In this document: one piece after another, positions 55,963 through 64,000 of the stretch
Layout of the letters: the number at the start of each line of letters is the position of its first letter
Position numbering within the stretch: the first letter of the stretch is position 1
Notes under the pieces: model-generated
The model's database searches: none
What the model was told of the DNA's origin: nothing
What the model saw: the letters and a program-made list of their open reading frames with translations, nothing else
Position numbers and translations under genes: made by a program
Source of the DNA: Velthaea sp965214335
GTDB lineage: Bacteria > Vulcanimicrobiota > Vulcanimicrobiia > Vulcanimicrobiales > Vulcanimicrobiaceae
Assembly (NCBI GenBank): GCA_965214335.1
Contig: CBDCBO010000008.1
Span: forward strand, 248,001-312,000
DNA length: 64,000 bases
Direction of reading: 5' to 3'

Positions 55963-56763
55963 GTGACAATCACTCCCGATACCGTGGACGACCCGGCGCG
56001 CCGGACGCGACTGGCAACGTTTCTGCGCGCCAAACGCGCGACGCTGACGCCCGAACGCTTCGACTTGCCGCTGTTTCGGCGGCGGCGTGTCGCCGGGCTG
56101 CGCCGCGAGGAGGTGGCGCTGCTCGCCGGGATCAGCGTCGCCTGGTACACGCAGCTCGAGTCGGGCGCGCCGATCACGGTCTCGCCCGCGCTGGTGAGCC
56201 GGCTGGCCGACATCTTCGCGTTGAGCGCTATCGAACGGGCGTATTTTTTTACGCTGGCCTTCGAAGAGCTGGGCGCCGTCGGCAACGTCTTACCCGAATT
56301 CGAGCTGCTCTCCGGAGCACGCATCGCGGCCGACTCATTCGACGCCGAGATCGGCCTCGTGCTGCGAGCGCATCGGGCGCTAAAAATACAGATTTATTCG
56401 GCGCTGCTGCGCGGAACGATCGACGCGCTGGCACCATATCTCGACGAAGCGCGGTGTCCGATCGGACTGTGGCTTCACGACGATCTGGCGCCGGTCCGCC
56501 GGCGCGATGCCGCCTACACCCGAGCCGCCCGCGTCCACGCCGCGTTCCATCGCGAAATCGACAAGGTCATCCGCGCGGGCTGCGCCGGCGCACCACACGT
56601 TGAACGCTTGATCGGCGGTCCGAGCCGTTATGTCATCGCGTCGGCCGCGTTGGAGCGCGCTTTCTCGAGTTGGCCCGGCCCCGGATCGGCCGCTTCAAGC
56701 GGCGTTTCGCCGACGCCGGCTAAGATGCGACGGCCGGAATTGATCGCGCGCGTCCAGCGATAA
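55963..56763 (+). CDS. XRE-family regulator with MmyB-like ligand domain
   Basis: 266 residues from GTG 55963. An N-terminal HTH has the typical RRRRVAGLRREEVALLAGIS and WYTQLE (about 30-75). A C-terminal MmyB-like ligand-binding domain follows (DIFALSAIERAYFFTLAF, then a helical half). Such regulators usually sit next to the operon they control; here it is divergent from Nit1C, so control of the nitrilase cluster is the simplest reading. Its 3' end overlaps the convergent sulfotransferase gene by 136 bp. Confidence 0.87.
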   Translation: MTITPDTVDDPARRTRLATFLRAKRATLTPERFDLPLFRRRRVAGLRREEVALLAGISVAWYTQLESGAPITVSPALVSRLADIFALSAIERAYFFTLAFEELGAVGNVLPEFELLSGARIAADSFDAEIGLVLRAHRALKIQIYSALLRGTIDALAPYLDEARCPIGLWLHDDLAPVRRRDAAYTRAARVHAAFHREIDKVIRAGCAGAPHVERLIGGPSRYVIASAALERAFSSWPGPGSAASSGVSPTPAKMRRPELIARVQR

Positions 56764-57653
56764 TTTTTGCGCCACGGCAACGCCAGCACGAGATCGCGCA
56801 CCTCACACGGCGGAATCCTCACGCCGTAACGACGCCACAGATCGAGGTTTGCCGGTAAAAACGACCATGCTACCGCGATCGCCTCGCGCAGCCCCAGCGG
56901 TGCGAAGCGCATGTCTTCGGTACCGACGTCATAGCCGAATGTACGCAGCACGCCGCCGAACGTCAGCGACGGATTCGTACGGATGCGCGGATAGCTGAAG
57001 GTCAACGCATGCGCCGCCGGCCCCAGCAACGTCGCGGCGAACGACATCAGCAAAGCCCGATCGGGCGCCGCGCTGCGATACCGGCGCGCGACGATCGCCG
57101 GCCGGCCGAAGACGGCGGCAAAATCGTCGAGCATCCGGTCATAGCGAAACGGCGGCCCGGCAATACCGTGCCATAAGAAAGACCCATGCTCGCGCAGCTC
57201 GCGGACATAGGTCGGAAACGGTTTGTAGTTCCCGTTCTTGACGATCTCGGCGTAGATCGAAACGAGATAGGACACTTGCGGCCGGAGGTACGCCAAGATT
57301 ACCGGCGTGAAACCGGCCCCGGCAATACCGTCGCGCAAGCGTTCGAGCGCGACACGGTCGCGCGACAGCAGCGAAAAATCTTCGCAGCTAATACACGCCA
57401 GACGCTGCGAAGTGCTCGCCAGCTCGGCGGAAAGTTCGGCCAGACCGCCGCGTTCGGGCACGAAATCCGGTGCTGCCATGAGCTCTTGGGTGAGGTTATG
57501 ATGTCCGGCGTCGTTTTCACTGCGGCCCGAGCGCGGAATAAGCAACCCGTGCGCGGCAAACAGCTCGCGATTGTTGCGCAAGAACGCTTGAATCGAAGTG
57601 GTCCCGGTCTTGTGCGTACCGACGTGGACGTAGCAAATCCGCTCCGCGCTCAT
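56628..57653 (-). CDS. sulfotransferase-like protein
   Basis: 341 residues from ATG 57653. The N-terminal VHVGTHKTGTTSIQAFL is the 5'-phosphosulfate (PAPS) loop of sulfotransferases. LACISCEDFSLL and the YLRPQVSYLVSIYAEIV segment fit the 3'-phosphate-binding region. It would transfer sulfate from PAPS to an unknown acceptor. The frame is open far upstream (to 58325) but without start or conserved residues. The 3' end overlaps the XRE regulator gene by 136 bp. Confidence 0.75.
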   Translation of the reverse strand: MSAERICYVHVGTHKTGTTSIQAFLRNNRELFAAHGLLIPRSGRSENDAGHHNLTQELMAAPDFVPERGGLAELSAELASTSQRLACISCEDFSLLSRDRVALERLRDGIAGAGFTPVILAYLRPQVSYLVSIYAEIVKNGNYKPFPTYVRELREHGSFLWHGIAGPPFRYDRMLDDFAAVFGRPAIVARRYRSAAPDRALLMSFAATLLGPAAHALTFSYPRIRTNPSLTFGGVLRTFGYDVGTEDMRFAPLGLREAIAVAWSFLPANLDLWRRYGVRIPPCEVRDLVLALPWRKNYRWTRAINSGRRILAGVGETPLEAADPGPGQLEKARSNAADAMT

Positions 57654-58070
57654 TCCAGCTGTGTTTACCGTAAAAGAAAGCGGGCTTCCCCCGCAAGCGA
57701 ACGTAGGTTCGCTACAGAGGCAGTTGAGCGATGTGATTCTACAATTATTTATGGTGGTGACACCGTCATAAATACGATCGAATCGTCGACCAAACATTGT
57801 AAATAGGCGAAAGGTGCCGTCGTAACGCCGGAAGTAAGTCCTAACGAGAACGCTCTCAGCGATAAGGGGCTGATTTTGAGGGCGCCCGAGTTTGCGTGAC
57901 TTGCGCATCCGCGTCAAGGACGGCTTGGAATTACTTGCTGCCGGCGCCAGCGAGAGGAAATTCTGGAGAATCTCACCGTCCTTGAGGCCGGCGACAGAAC
58001 CGCGGCGCTCGAGCACCCCGCCCGGCAAAGCGATCATCCGGTGTTGCGCAGTGCTTGATGTGATTTCTCG
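57654..58070. other. non-coding stretch with two hairpins upstream of the sulfotransferase
   Basis: About 417 bp without a supported gene. Two small hairpins lie 27-60 bp before the sulfotransferase start: GCGGG/CCCGC at 57680-57694 and AGCGAAC/GTTCGCT at 57696-57713. They could be a 5' UTR structure or attenuator for that gene. The remainder shows no recognised signal. Confidence 0.45.
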
Positions 58071-58487
58071 TTGACGCAGAACGTTCGGGCGGTCGTATCG
58101 CTGGTATGCGTAGCGTTCCTTCTGCTTACGCCGGATGTAGCGCCTGGCGCGACGGTTCCGTTCCCCGTTCCCGTTACTTTTGAAAGCGCTAACGATGGAG
58201 CGCACTGGTGCTTTGCGGATAATACGCTCACCTTGCGAAAAACCGGGGTTTACGTCGCGCGCATCATCAAGCATGGTCGCGAACAATTCGAGGATTCCGG
58301 AACGTGGCACTTTCAACCGCCGCATACGTTGGTCGTGACGGATTCGGTGTCGTCCCGGCCTGCATATTACCGGATCGTAAACTCAGAGTCGCTCGAGCAA
58401 CTTGATGCGACCGGCCAGCCGGTTCGGGCGAATTGCGTGGTACGCTTGTCGCGCCAAAACAAATGGTGGACTTTCCCGGAGAGATGA
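58071..58487 (+). CDS. secreted protein, META/NlpE-associated type
   Basis: 138 residues, TTG start (no in-frame ATG or GTG), signal peptide VVSLVCVAFLLLTPDVAPGA. The mature part (DNTLTLRKTGVYVARIIKHGREQFEDSGTWHF and TLVVTDSVSSRPAYYRIVNSESLEQLDATGQP) has the strand order of the N-terminal half of NlpE/META envelope lipoproteins. There is no lipobox. Its stop overlaps the next ATG by 4 bp, so it is coupled with the META protein. Function unknown; such domains bind small ligands or sense envelope state. Confidence 0.65.
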   Translation: MTQNVRAVVSLVCVAFLLLTPDVAPGATVPFPVPVTFESANDGAHWCFADNTLTLRKTGVYVARIIKHGREQFEDSGTWHFQPPHTLVVTDSVSSRPAYYRIVNSESLEQLDATGQPVRANCVVRLSRQNKWWTFPER

Positions 58488-58837
58488 AAAATGTAACGCT
58501 CTTCTCCGACGTCTGGACGCTTGAAACTTTGGGCGCAACGCGACTTGATACAAAGGCGAGAGTAACGGCGCCGACCCTTATTTTCGATCCGGCCGCTAGG
58601 CGCGTCGCAGTTGCAACCCGATGCGGGCGCATCAGCGGCCGGTTTGCGAATCACGGAACCCAATTGTCCCTGTTTTCGCTTGCGCGGGTGGGTGCGCGAT
58701 GTCGGGTGCAGTCCTCGCGATTCGAAGCGCGTTTTCTCATCGCTCTCCACCAAACGAACGCTTTCCGCATGTGTTGCTCGACGCTCGAATTGCTGAATCG
58801 CACGACGGTTCTGGCCAGCTTTCGCACCACTCGCTAA
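58484..58837 (+). CDS. META-domain-like protein, copy 1 (intact)
   Basis: 117 residues from ATG 58484, after GGAGAG, overlapping the previous stop. The pattern WTLETLGATRLD, TLIFDPAARRVAVATRCGRISGRFANHGTQLSLF, and CSTLELLNRTTVLASF follows the META (HslJ-like) plan, with three cysteines. It lacks its own signal peptide, so it may work as a complex with the preceding exported protein or be a translation-coupled cytoplasmic piece. A decayed second copy lies at 61500-61830. Confidence 0.6.
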   Translation: MKNVTLFSDVWTLETLGATRLDTKARVTAPTLIFDPAARRVAVATRCGRISGRFANHGTQLSLFSLARVGARCRVQSSRFEARFLIALHQTNAFRMCCSTLELLNRTTVLASFRTTR

Positions 58838-58899
58838 CACCGAAGGAGCGAACTTCGGCAACTTCGAGGCCGCGGTGAGCAGCACTATAAAGACGCCGC

Positions 58900-59590
58900 A
58901 TGCGCCGCTACTCGTTGCTCCTTGCAATCATCATCTTGTGTACCGGCGTGGAACACGCGCTTGCCGCCGGGCCCATTCCGCCGAACGGCGGCCAGAATTT
59001 CGGGGCCTTGCATTGGCGCTGAATCGGCCCGTTTCGGGTGGCCGGTCGGTCGCGGTGAGCGGAGTTGCGGGAAATCCCAATCTGTTTTTTTTCGGCAGCG
59101 TGGGGGGCGGTATTTGGCGTACCGATAACGCGGGCCGAACGTGGCAGCCGATCTTCGACGATCAAGCCGTTGCGTCGATCGGTGCGCTCGCCGTCGCACC
59201 CTGCGATGCCAACGTCATCTACGTGGGAACCGGCGAAGCCGGTTTTCGCTTCGACCTGCAGCAGGGCCGCGGCATGTATAAATCCGTAGATGCCGGGCGC
59301 ACGTGGCACGCTATCGGCTTCCGATACGCGCGCGATTGGCCGCATCAGCATCGATCCGGCCAATCCGAACGACGTTGTCGTCGCCGCGCTCGGGCATCCC
59401 TACGGGCCGAATAACAAACGCGGCATCTTCCGCTCCACCGACGGCGGAACGACGTGGCGCAAAACGCTGTTCGTCGATGAGAACACGGGCGCGATCAGCG
59501 TCGCGCGCGATCCGCAACAGCCAACGGTGCTCTTCGGCGCCATGCTGCAAACACCCCGGCCGCCGTGGAACGTGTACGCGCCGTCGAGTG
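58900..59590 (+). pseudogene. BNR/sortilin-like propeller, copy 1 (dead)
   Basis: Begins MRRYSLLLAIIILCTGVEHA like copy 2 at 61894. A TGA at 59020-59022 replaces the Cys codon of LHWRCIGPF. A 2-base loss near 59321-59340 shifts the frame, and homology ends near 59590 where an IS110 fragment begins. Between these lesions it is nearly the same as copy 2 (SVAVSGVAGNPNLF, GGGIWRTDNAGRTWQPIFDDQ). Only about a third of the gene remains. Confidence 0.85.
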
Positions 59591-59780
59591 TCGGAGCCGG
59601 CTAGCGGAGACCGGCAACTCCCACTTGCGACGAGCGCTCTATTTTCCGGCAATTACCGCGATACGCCACAACCCATCGATTCGCGAATTCGCCCAGCGCT
59701 TAGCTTCGCGTGGTAAAACCAAGATGACCATCGTTGGCGCCGCGATGCGCAAGCTGCTCACACTTGCGGGCGTGCACAGT
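59591..59780 (+). mobile_element. IS110-family transposase C-terminal fragment
   Basis: Reads SRLAETGNSHLRRALYFPA-ITAIRHNPSIREFAQRL-ASRGKTKMTIVGAAMRKLLTLA, the C-terminal (transposase_20-like) domain of IS110/IS116/IS902 enzymes. The frame breaks after this point and the N-terminal DEDD domain is absent. The fragment starts exactly where copy 1 of the propeller ends. Confidence 0.8.
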
Positions 59781-59978
59781 ATGAGGGAGTGCTTCACAAG
59801 CCGACACGGAGCGCGATCGGCCGATCGGCCGCCGCCGATTGTGGTGAAATTCGGCAAACGCGCCCGAAGGCGCGGCAAATTCTTCACAAACTGACAAACA
59901 ACATCGTACCTAGATCAAATCTGCTAGTGTTGGCACATAAGGAATTGAACTACTGTTCCCCTCGTTTTTATGAGTTAG

Positions 59979-60314
59979 CTAAAGTTTCGAGCCGGCGCTT
60001 TGCTCAACGCCTCGCGAACTGGCAATGTTATGACGCATTGCAAATTGAGCACACATTGCGGCAACAGCGAAAAAATAGCTAGTGCAGATTATGACGACCG
60101 AAGATGAAGCGGCAATTGCGACCAGCGGACTGAGCACGCCAATGCAGAAGAACACAATCTTGTACGAAACCTTGCCGCGCTTGATCCACCACGGCTTGAT
60201 GTCGCCTATAACGAGCGGCAAAATTATCGCAAGATATATTGCCCCGTGCGGGCGATGCCACAAAACAATGAAGACCAACAATATCAACGCTGCTGCAAAC
60301 AATAGATTTGGCAT
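59979..60314 (-). CDS. small membrane protein of unknown function
   Basis: 111 residues with three TM helices (LLFAAALILLVFIVLW, AIYLAIILPLVIG, IVFFCIGVLSPLVAIAASSSVVII). No known family. The ATG is 5 bp after the stop of the lipoprotein gene upstream, so the pair is one unit. Low GC, like its partner, and unlike the flanks. Confidence 0.5.
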   Translation of the reverse strand: MPNLLFAAALILLVFIVLWHRPHGAIYLAIILPLVIGDIKPWWIKRGKVSYKIVFFCIGVLSPLVAIAASSSVVIICTSYFFAVAAMCAQFAMRHNIASSRGVEQSAGSKL

Positions 60315-60319
60315 ACATG

Positions 60320-61148
60320 CTACTTACACAATACAGCTAACGAGGCGCCTACGAGTACGGATGCAGCGTCTGCGCCCGCCTTTCCTGACTTAAGAAGTAG
60401 TAAAGCCGCGTACTTAGCACCGAACCCCCCGCTGCCAACAAGCATGCTGCACCAAAAGATCTTATGCGTAAACAGATTTCCCGCGCAGTTGATGCCATTC
60501 CCACCAAATGTGCAGCCGCTGTCTGAAATGCTCCAGTCATCAAGGTAGGAGTTTGGGTCAGTTGGATTGGGCGCGGGCGTTGCGCTGTTATTCCATGAAT
60601 AACCGTCGGCAGTACCATTTGGCTCAAATACCATAGTGACATCATTCGCTCCATTTGAGTAAGACCCCGTCAGCGAACTTGTACCGTCTGGATAATCATC
60701 CTCAAAATCCCATGGTGAGGTTTGAGACAGCGTTCCTCGAACAGCAACGTACTTGTAGGTTCCTGGACCGTAGTGATAACTAGCTGGAGGTGGCGTTGGC
60801 GGAGGCGGGTGACATCCATTGGGGCACTGGAAATTGTGCGTGCCGCTTTGACTAGTTTCGGCGTAAAGGTTAAGCTCATCGGTTAACCACCGCCCAGCTT
60901 TGTGCGCAGCGATTTGACGAGTTTCGAAATTTAATGCTTGCGGGTTGCGAGGGTGATTATTGATGCCGACGACGATCACTATTCTGTCGGTTGAGCCACG
61001 TGATAGACCAGCCGCTGACGTCAATATCTGCGGTCTAGCCGCTTCAAAGGATCTTCCTGCTACCCCCCCCCCCATCAAAACTGCACGCCGCAACACTGAT
61101 CGCAACTAGTGCTGAGATGATTGACGATCGTGCGCGATGGCGGCTCAT
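60320..61148 (-). CDS. putative surface lipoprotein with G11 tract, out of frame in this sequence
   Basis: ATG 61148 with GAGG four bases upstream starts MSRHRARSSIISALVAISVAAC-SFD, a good lipobox. A run of 11 G follows at once, and in this frame translation ends a few codons later (...SRKIL-stop). The long frame beyond the run (VAGRSFEAARPQ to 60320, about 250 residues) would follow in frame if the run had 10 or 13 G. It has DRIVIVVGINNHP, a Pro stretch (CHPPPPTPPP), several Cys and a hydrophobic C-terminus. No family recognised. Phase variation or a homopolymer error are the two explanations. Confidence 0.6.
61063..61073 (-). repeat. poly-G tract (G11 on the coding strand)
   Basis: Eleven consecutive C on the plus strand, located directly after the lipobox codons of the lipoprotein gene. 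Runs this long inside a coding region are rare and are typical of slipped-strand contingency loci. Confidence 0.95.
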
Positions 61149-61499
61149 TTTACCTCAATAGTTAAATCGTCATGCAAAAAATAGTAACAGTACTGCGTAG
61201 CTTAGATACGCCATGCTTCTAACAATCGTCGCGTCTGGCGGCACGAATCAAAGCACCGACTAGTTTCTTCTTGCGCACATCGTAAAATTCCTGCGTACCT
61301 TGCAAAAAGCTATTGTTCGTCACGCGTTGACACGTTCGGTAGTCCCGGCTGCCAAGCTATCGGGATTCGTTGGCACTTGAGTGGCGAAATCCAGGACGCA
61401 GTTTCCTATGATGATCAAGAAGGCGCCGGCGTAACTCGTAGATATCGTAACCCCAGGAGGTACGCCAACTGTCAAGCGATGATACGGCTATGTAAGTCC
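61149..61499. other. low-GC gap between lipoprotein gene and META copy 2
   Basis: About 350 bp. It holds the probable promoter of the minus-strand lipoprotein gene. No coding pattern or insertion-sequence end is recognised. Confidence 0.45.
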
Positions 61500-61830
61500 A
61501 GATTTCAGCCACGCTCGAAACTTAGGCGCTACGCGTGTCGCAACGGGTCGCCAAAATAAGGCGCCAATGCTTCGTTTCGACTCGACCGTCAAGCTTGCAA
61601 TAGCAACGACCGGCTGCGATGGCATCAGCGGCCGATTCGCACACCAGGGAACGCGGCTTACCCTATTTTCGCTCGCAGCGTCGCATCCGCGATGCGCGAC
61701 GCGCTATGCGCAACTCCAAGCGCGTTTGCTCGCGGCACTCGAACGAACGCGGACGTTTCATATTTGTTGCTCGACCCTCGAATTGCGGGATCGCGCGACG
61801 GTTCTGGCCAGCTTCCGCACCACTCGCTGA
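61500..61830 (+). pseudogene. META-domain-like protein, copy 2 (decayed)
   Basis: DNA from about 61500 (ACGCTCGAAACT) aligns with copy 1 inside its WTLETLGATR region. Here TTG has become TAG (61518-61530 region), then the frame slips. From 61567 it is readable as LRFDSTVKLAIATTGCDGI and CSTLELRDRATVLASF. The first 10-15 codons, with the start, are missing. Confidence 0.7.
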
Positions 61831-61893
61831 CATCGAACGAGCGAAGCTCGGCAGTTTCGAGGCCGCAGCGAGTAGAGTTAAGAAAGACGCCAC

Positions 61894-64000
61894 ATGCGCC
61901 GCCGCTCGTTGTTCAGTGCAATCATCATTCTGCTTGCCGGCGCCGCAAACGCGTTGGCCGCCAGCCCCGCTGCGCCCAACGCGGGCGCAAACTTCACCGG
62001 ATTGCATTGGCGCTGCATCGGCCCATTTCGCGGCGGCCGGTCGGTCGCGGTGAGCGGCGTCGCCGGAAATCCGAATCTGTTTTATTTCGGCAGCGTCGGC
62101 GGCGGTATTTGGCGTACCGATAACGCGGGTCGCACCTGGCAGCCGATTTTCGACGATCAAGCCGTTGCGTCGATCGGCGCGCTCGCCGTCGCACCTAGCG
62201 ATCCGAATATCATCTATGCGGGCACCGGCGAGGCCGATTTTCGCTCCGACTTGCAACAGGGCCGCGGCATGTATAAATCGGTTGACGCCGGTCGCACGTG
62301 GCACGCCATCGGCTTGACCGACACGCGCGCCATCGGCCGCATCAGCATCGATCCGACCAATGCCAATGACGTGGTCGTGGCCGCACTGGGGCATCCCTAC
62401 GGCCCGAATGCCGAACGCGGCATTTTTCGCTCGACCGACGGCGGAACGACCTGGCGCAAAACATTGTATCTCGATGAAAATACCGGCGCGATCGGCGTCG
62501 CACGCGATCCGCAACATCCGGCCGTTCTGTTCGGCGCGATGCTTCAAACACGCCGCCCGCCGTGGAATGTGTATGCGCCGTCGAAAGGTCCGACCAGCGG
62601 CCTGTACCGCTCGATCGACAGCGGCGAGCATTGGACGCCGGTGCGCGGCTCCGGCCTGCCGGTCAAAGAGTTGGGCCGCATCGGCATCGCCGTCGCGCCG
62701 AGCGATTCGCGACGCGTATACGCCGTCGTCGACGCTGCCGAAGGCGGTGTCTATCGTTCGGACGATGCTGGTTTGAGTTGGAAACGCGTCGCGGCCGACC
62801 GGCGGCTTTGGACGCGCGGCTGGTACTTTGAAGAAGTCGCCGTCGATCCGCGCAACGCCGACACCGTGTATGTATCCAACACCTCGCTGTACCGGTCGAC
62901 CGATGCCGGTTCGTCGTTTCGGGCAATCAAAGGCGCGCCGGGCGGCGATGATTATCACATGCTGTGGATCGATCCGACGGCGCCCGAGCGCATGATCTTG
63001 GCCAGCGACCAAGGCGTCATCGTCAGCGTCGACGGCGCGCGCAGTTGGAGCTCGTGGTACAACCAGCCGACGGCGCAACTCTATCACGTTGCCGCCGACA
63101 CGCAGTTCCCATTTTGGGTCTACGGCGCGCAACAAGATAGCGGTGCGATTGCCGTCGTCAGCCGCAGTGGCCGCCGCGGCATCGGACCGGCCGACACGTT
63201 ATCGCTCGACGTCGGCGGCGAAAGCGACATGATCGCGCCCGACCCGTTGCATCCCGGCGTGCTTTTCGGCGGCCGCGTCGTGCGCGAAGACCTGGCTACC
63301 CACACGGTCCGCAGCGTTTCGCCGACCTTGGCCAATCCAGCCGATTGGCGCGAAACGTGGACCTTGCCGCTGGTGTTTTCGGCTAGCGATCCGCACGCGT
63401 TGTATTTCAGCCGGCAGGTGCTGTTTCGCACCGTCGACGGCGGGTCCAGTTGGCAAACGATCAGCCCGGATCTTACGCGCGACAACCCCGGTATTCCGGC
63501 GACTCTCGATGGACCGGCGGCGGCCGACGTCGAGGATCCCAAAACCCCGCCGCGGGGTGTGATTTACGCGATCGCGCCGTCACCGCTCCGCAGCGCGCTG
63601 ATTTGGGCCGGTACGGACGACGGCGTCATACAACTCACGCGCGACCGCGGTACCACTTGGAGCAACGTCACGCCCGCGGGCCTAAGTGCGTGGAGCAAAA
63701 TCGGCGTCATCGAAGCGTCGCACTTCGATCCGGACACGGCGTACGCGGCGGTCGACCGGCATCGGCTCGACGATGCGAGGCCGTACATCTACCGCACGCG
63801 CGACGGCGGACGCACGTGGCGCAACGTCGCCCGCGGCCTTCCCGCCGACAGCTTCGTCAACGTGGTGCGCGAAGATCCGCAACGCCGTGGCTTGTTATAC
63901 GCCGGCACCGAGACCGGCGTTTTCGTCTCGTTGGATGACGGCGAACGCTGGCAGCCGCTGCAGCAAAATCTTCCGACCGCGTCGGTGCGCGATCTGACGA
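61894..64000 (+). CDS. BNR/sortilin-like beta-propeller protein, copy 2 (3' end outside window)
   Basis: Signal peptide LFSAIIILLAGAANALAA, then FTGLHWRCIGPFRGGRSVAVSG and many BNR/Asp-box blades: IWRTDNAGRTWQP, YKSVDAGRTWHA, FRSTDGGTTWRK, YRSIDSGEHWTP, YRSDDAGLSWKR, YRTRDGGRTWRN, FVSLDDGERWQP. Over 700 residues are present and the frame is open at the window end. This is the sortilin (VPS10)-like 'WD40/YVTN/BNR repeat' group of exported proteins. The blades recall sialidase propellers, but no sialidase catalytic residues are apparent. Function unknown. Confidence 0.88.
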   Translation, partial: MRRRSLFSAIIILLAGAANALAASPAAPNAGANFTGLHWRCIGPFRGGRSVAVSGVAGNPNLFYFGSVGGGIWRTDNAGRTWQPIFDDQAVASIGALAVAPSDPNIIYAGTGEADFRSDLQQGRGMYKSVDAGRTWHAIGLTDTRAIGRISIDPTNANDVVVAALGHPYGPNAERGIFRSTDGGTTWRKTLYLDENTGAIGVARDPQHPAVLFGAMLQTRRPPWNVYAPSKGPTSGLYRSIDSGEHWTPVRGSGLPVKELGRIGIAVAPSDSRRVYAVVDAAEGGVYRSDDAGLSWKRVAADRRLWTRGWYFEEVAVDPRNADTVYVSNTSLYRSTDAGSSFRAIKGAPGGDDYHMLWIDPTAPERMILASDQGVIVSVDGARSWSSWYNQPTAQLYHVAADTQFPFWVYGAQQDSGAIAVVSRSGRRGIGPADTLSLDVGGESDMIAPDPLHPGVLFGGRVVREDLATHTVRSVSPTLANPADWRETWTLPLVFSASDPHALYFSRQVLFRTVDGGSSWQTISPDLTRDNPGIPATLDGPAAADVEDPKTPPRGVIYAIAPSPLRSALIWAGTDDGVIQLTRDRGTTWSNVTPAGLSAWSKIGVIEASHFDPDTAYAAVDRHRLDDARPYIYRTRDGGRTWRNVARGLPADSFVNVVREDPQRRGLLYAGTETGVFVSLDDGERWQPLQQNLPTASVRDLT

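Noticed and set aside
57654..58325. Upstream extension of the sulfotransferase frame (224 more codons)
   Set aside because: No start near a ribosome site, no conserved residues, and it overlaps a plausible plus-strand gene; the PAPS loop sits where expected if ATG 57653 is used.
61663..63135. 490-codon minus-strand frame opposite the propeller copy 2
   Set aside because: The plus strand encodes clear BNR blades with signal peptide; the minus frame is Arg-rich and without motif.
1..64000. CRISPR arrays, tRNA or rRNA genes, replication origin
   Set aside because: No regularly spaced direct repeats with spacers, no GTTCGAATC-type T-arm in a fitting context, and no rRNA-like or DnaA-box cluster was found on reading both strands.

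Overview
The window reads as chromosomal DNA from a high-GC, diderm, aerobic, chemo-organotrophic bacterium. A TonB-dependent receptor, lipoprotein signal peptides and periplasmic copper proteins point to an outer membrane; a homodimeric pyruvate dehydrogenase, acyl-CoA dehydrogenase and multicopper oxidase point to aerobic respiration. The gene mix, with many secreted beta-propellers and Pro/Ala-rich proteins, would fit an uncultured soil phylum such as Candidatus Eremiobacterota (WPS-2). That placement is inference; there is no rRNA or other phylogenetic marker here. No tRNA, rRNA or CRISPR array was found.

Layout. 0-8.4 kb: end of an acyl-CoA dehydrogenase, a membrane/GAF sensor split by a frameshift, a GAF-GGDEF-STAND ATPase fusion, and an FdhF/YdeP-type molybdopterin oxidoreductase. 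8.6-11.6 kb: a lower-GC pair, an AAA ATPase and a PQQ-like propeller, both disturbed near their 5' ends. 11.7-20.9 kb: EamA exporter, a three-gene ABC-2 exporter, a 16-residue lysine-rich mini-ORF with its own terminator, an S9 peptidase-VIT1-SRPBCC operon, endonuclease III and a sulfite-oxidase-like protein. 20.9-27.9 kb: an accessory island with a dead IS21 element next to a remnant of a secreted metallopeptidase-like gene, a lower-GC pair (secreted propeller and GH26-like protein with a damaged leader), and the intact metallopeptidase-like paralogue. 28-36 kb: MutY, TetR-MFS pair, aceE-aceF. 36-47.2 kb: envelope and export block with a papain-like lipoprotein, TonB receptor, a double-lectin propeller, and a copper group (multicopper oxidase, SCO, cupredoxin). 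47.5-57.7 kb: ribokinase, an anti-sigma-type ATPase, a complete eight-gene Nit1C (nitrilase) operon, a divergent XRE regulator and a sulfotransferase. 58-64 kb: a duplicated META-propeller pair with reciprocal decay, separated by an IS110 scrap and a low-GC pair whose lipoprotein gene carries a G11 tract.

The most coherent system is Nit1C (48987-55756): all eight family members overlap or nearly touch on one strand, with a likely regulator divergent across a 206-bp gap that holds two inverted repeats. Its radical SAM gene needs a one-base frameshift to be read whole. The most unusual local signal is the poly-G tract at 61063-61073: it lies just after a lipobox and puts the leader out of frame with the body, as a phase-variable locus in the OFF state would.

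Several otherwise intact genes carry one indel (about 2050, 8650, 10050, 26376-26450, 53675, 61068), two of them in homopolymers. Whether these are mutations or assembly errors cannot be told from the sequence alone, and this caution applies to every claim of decay or phase variation below.
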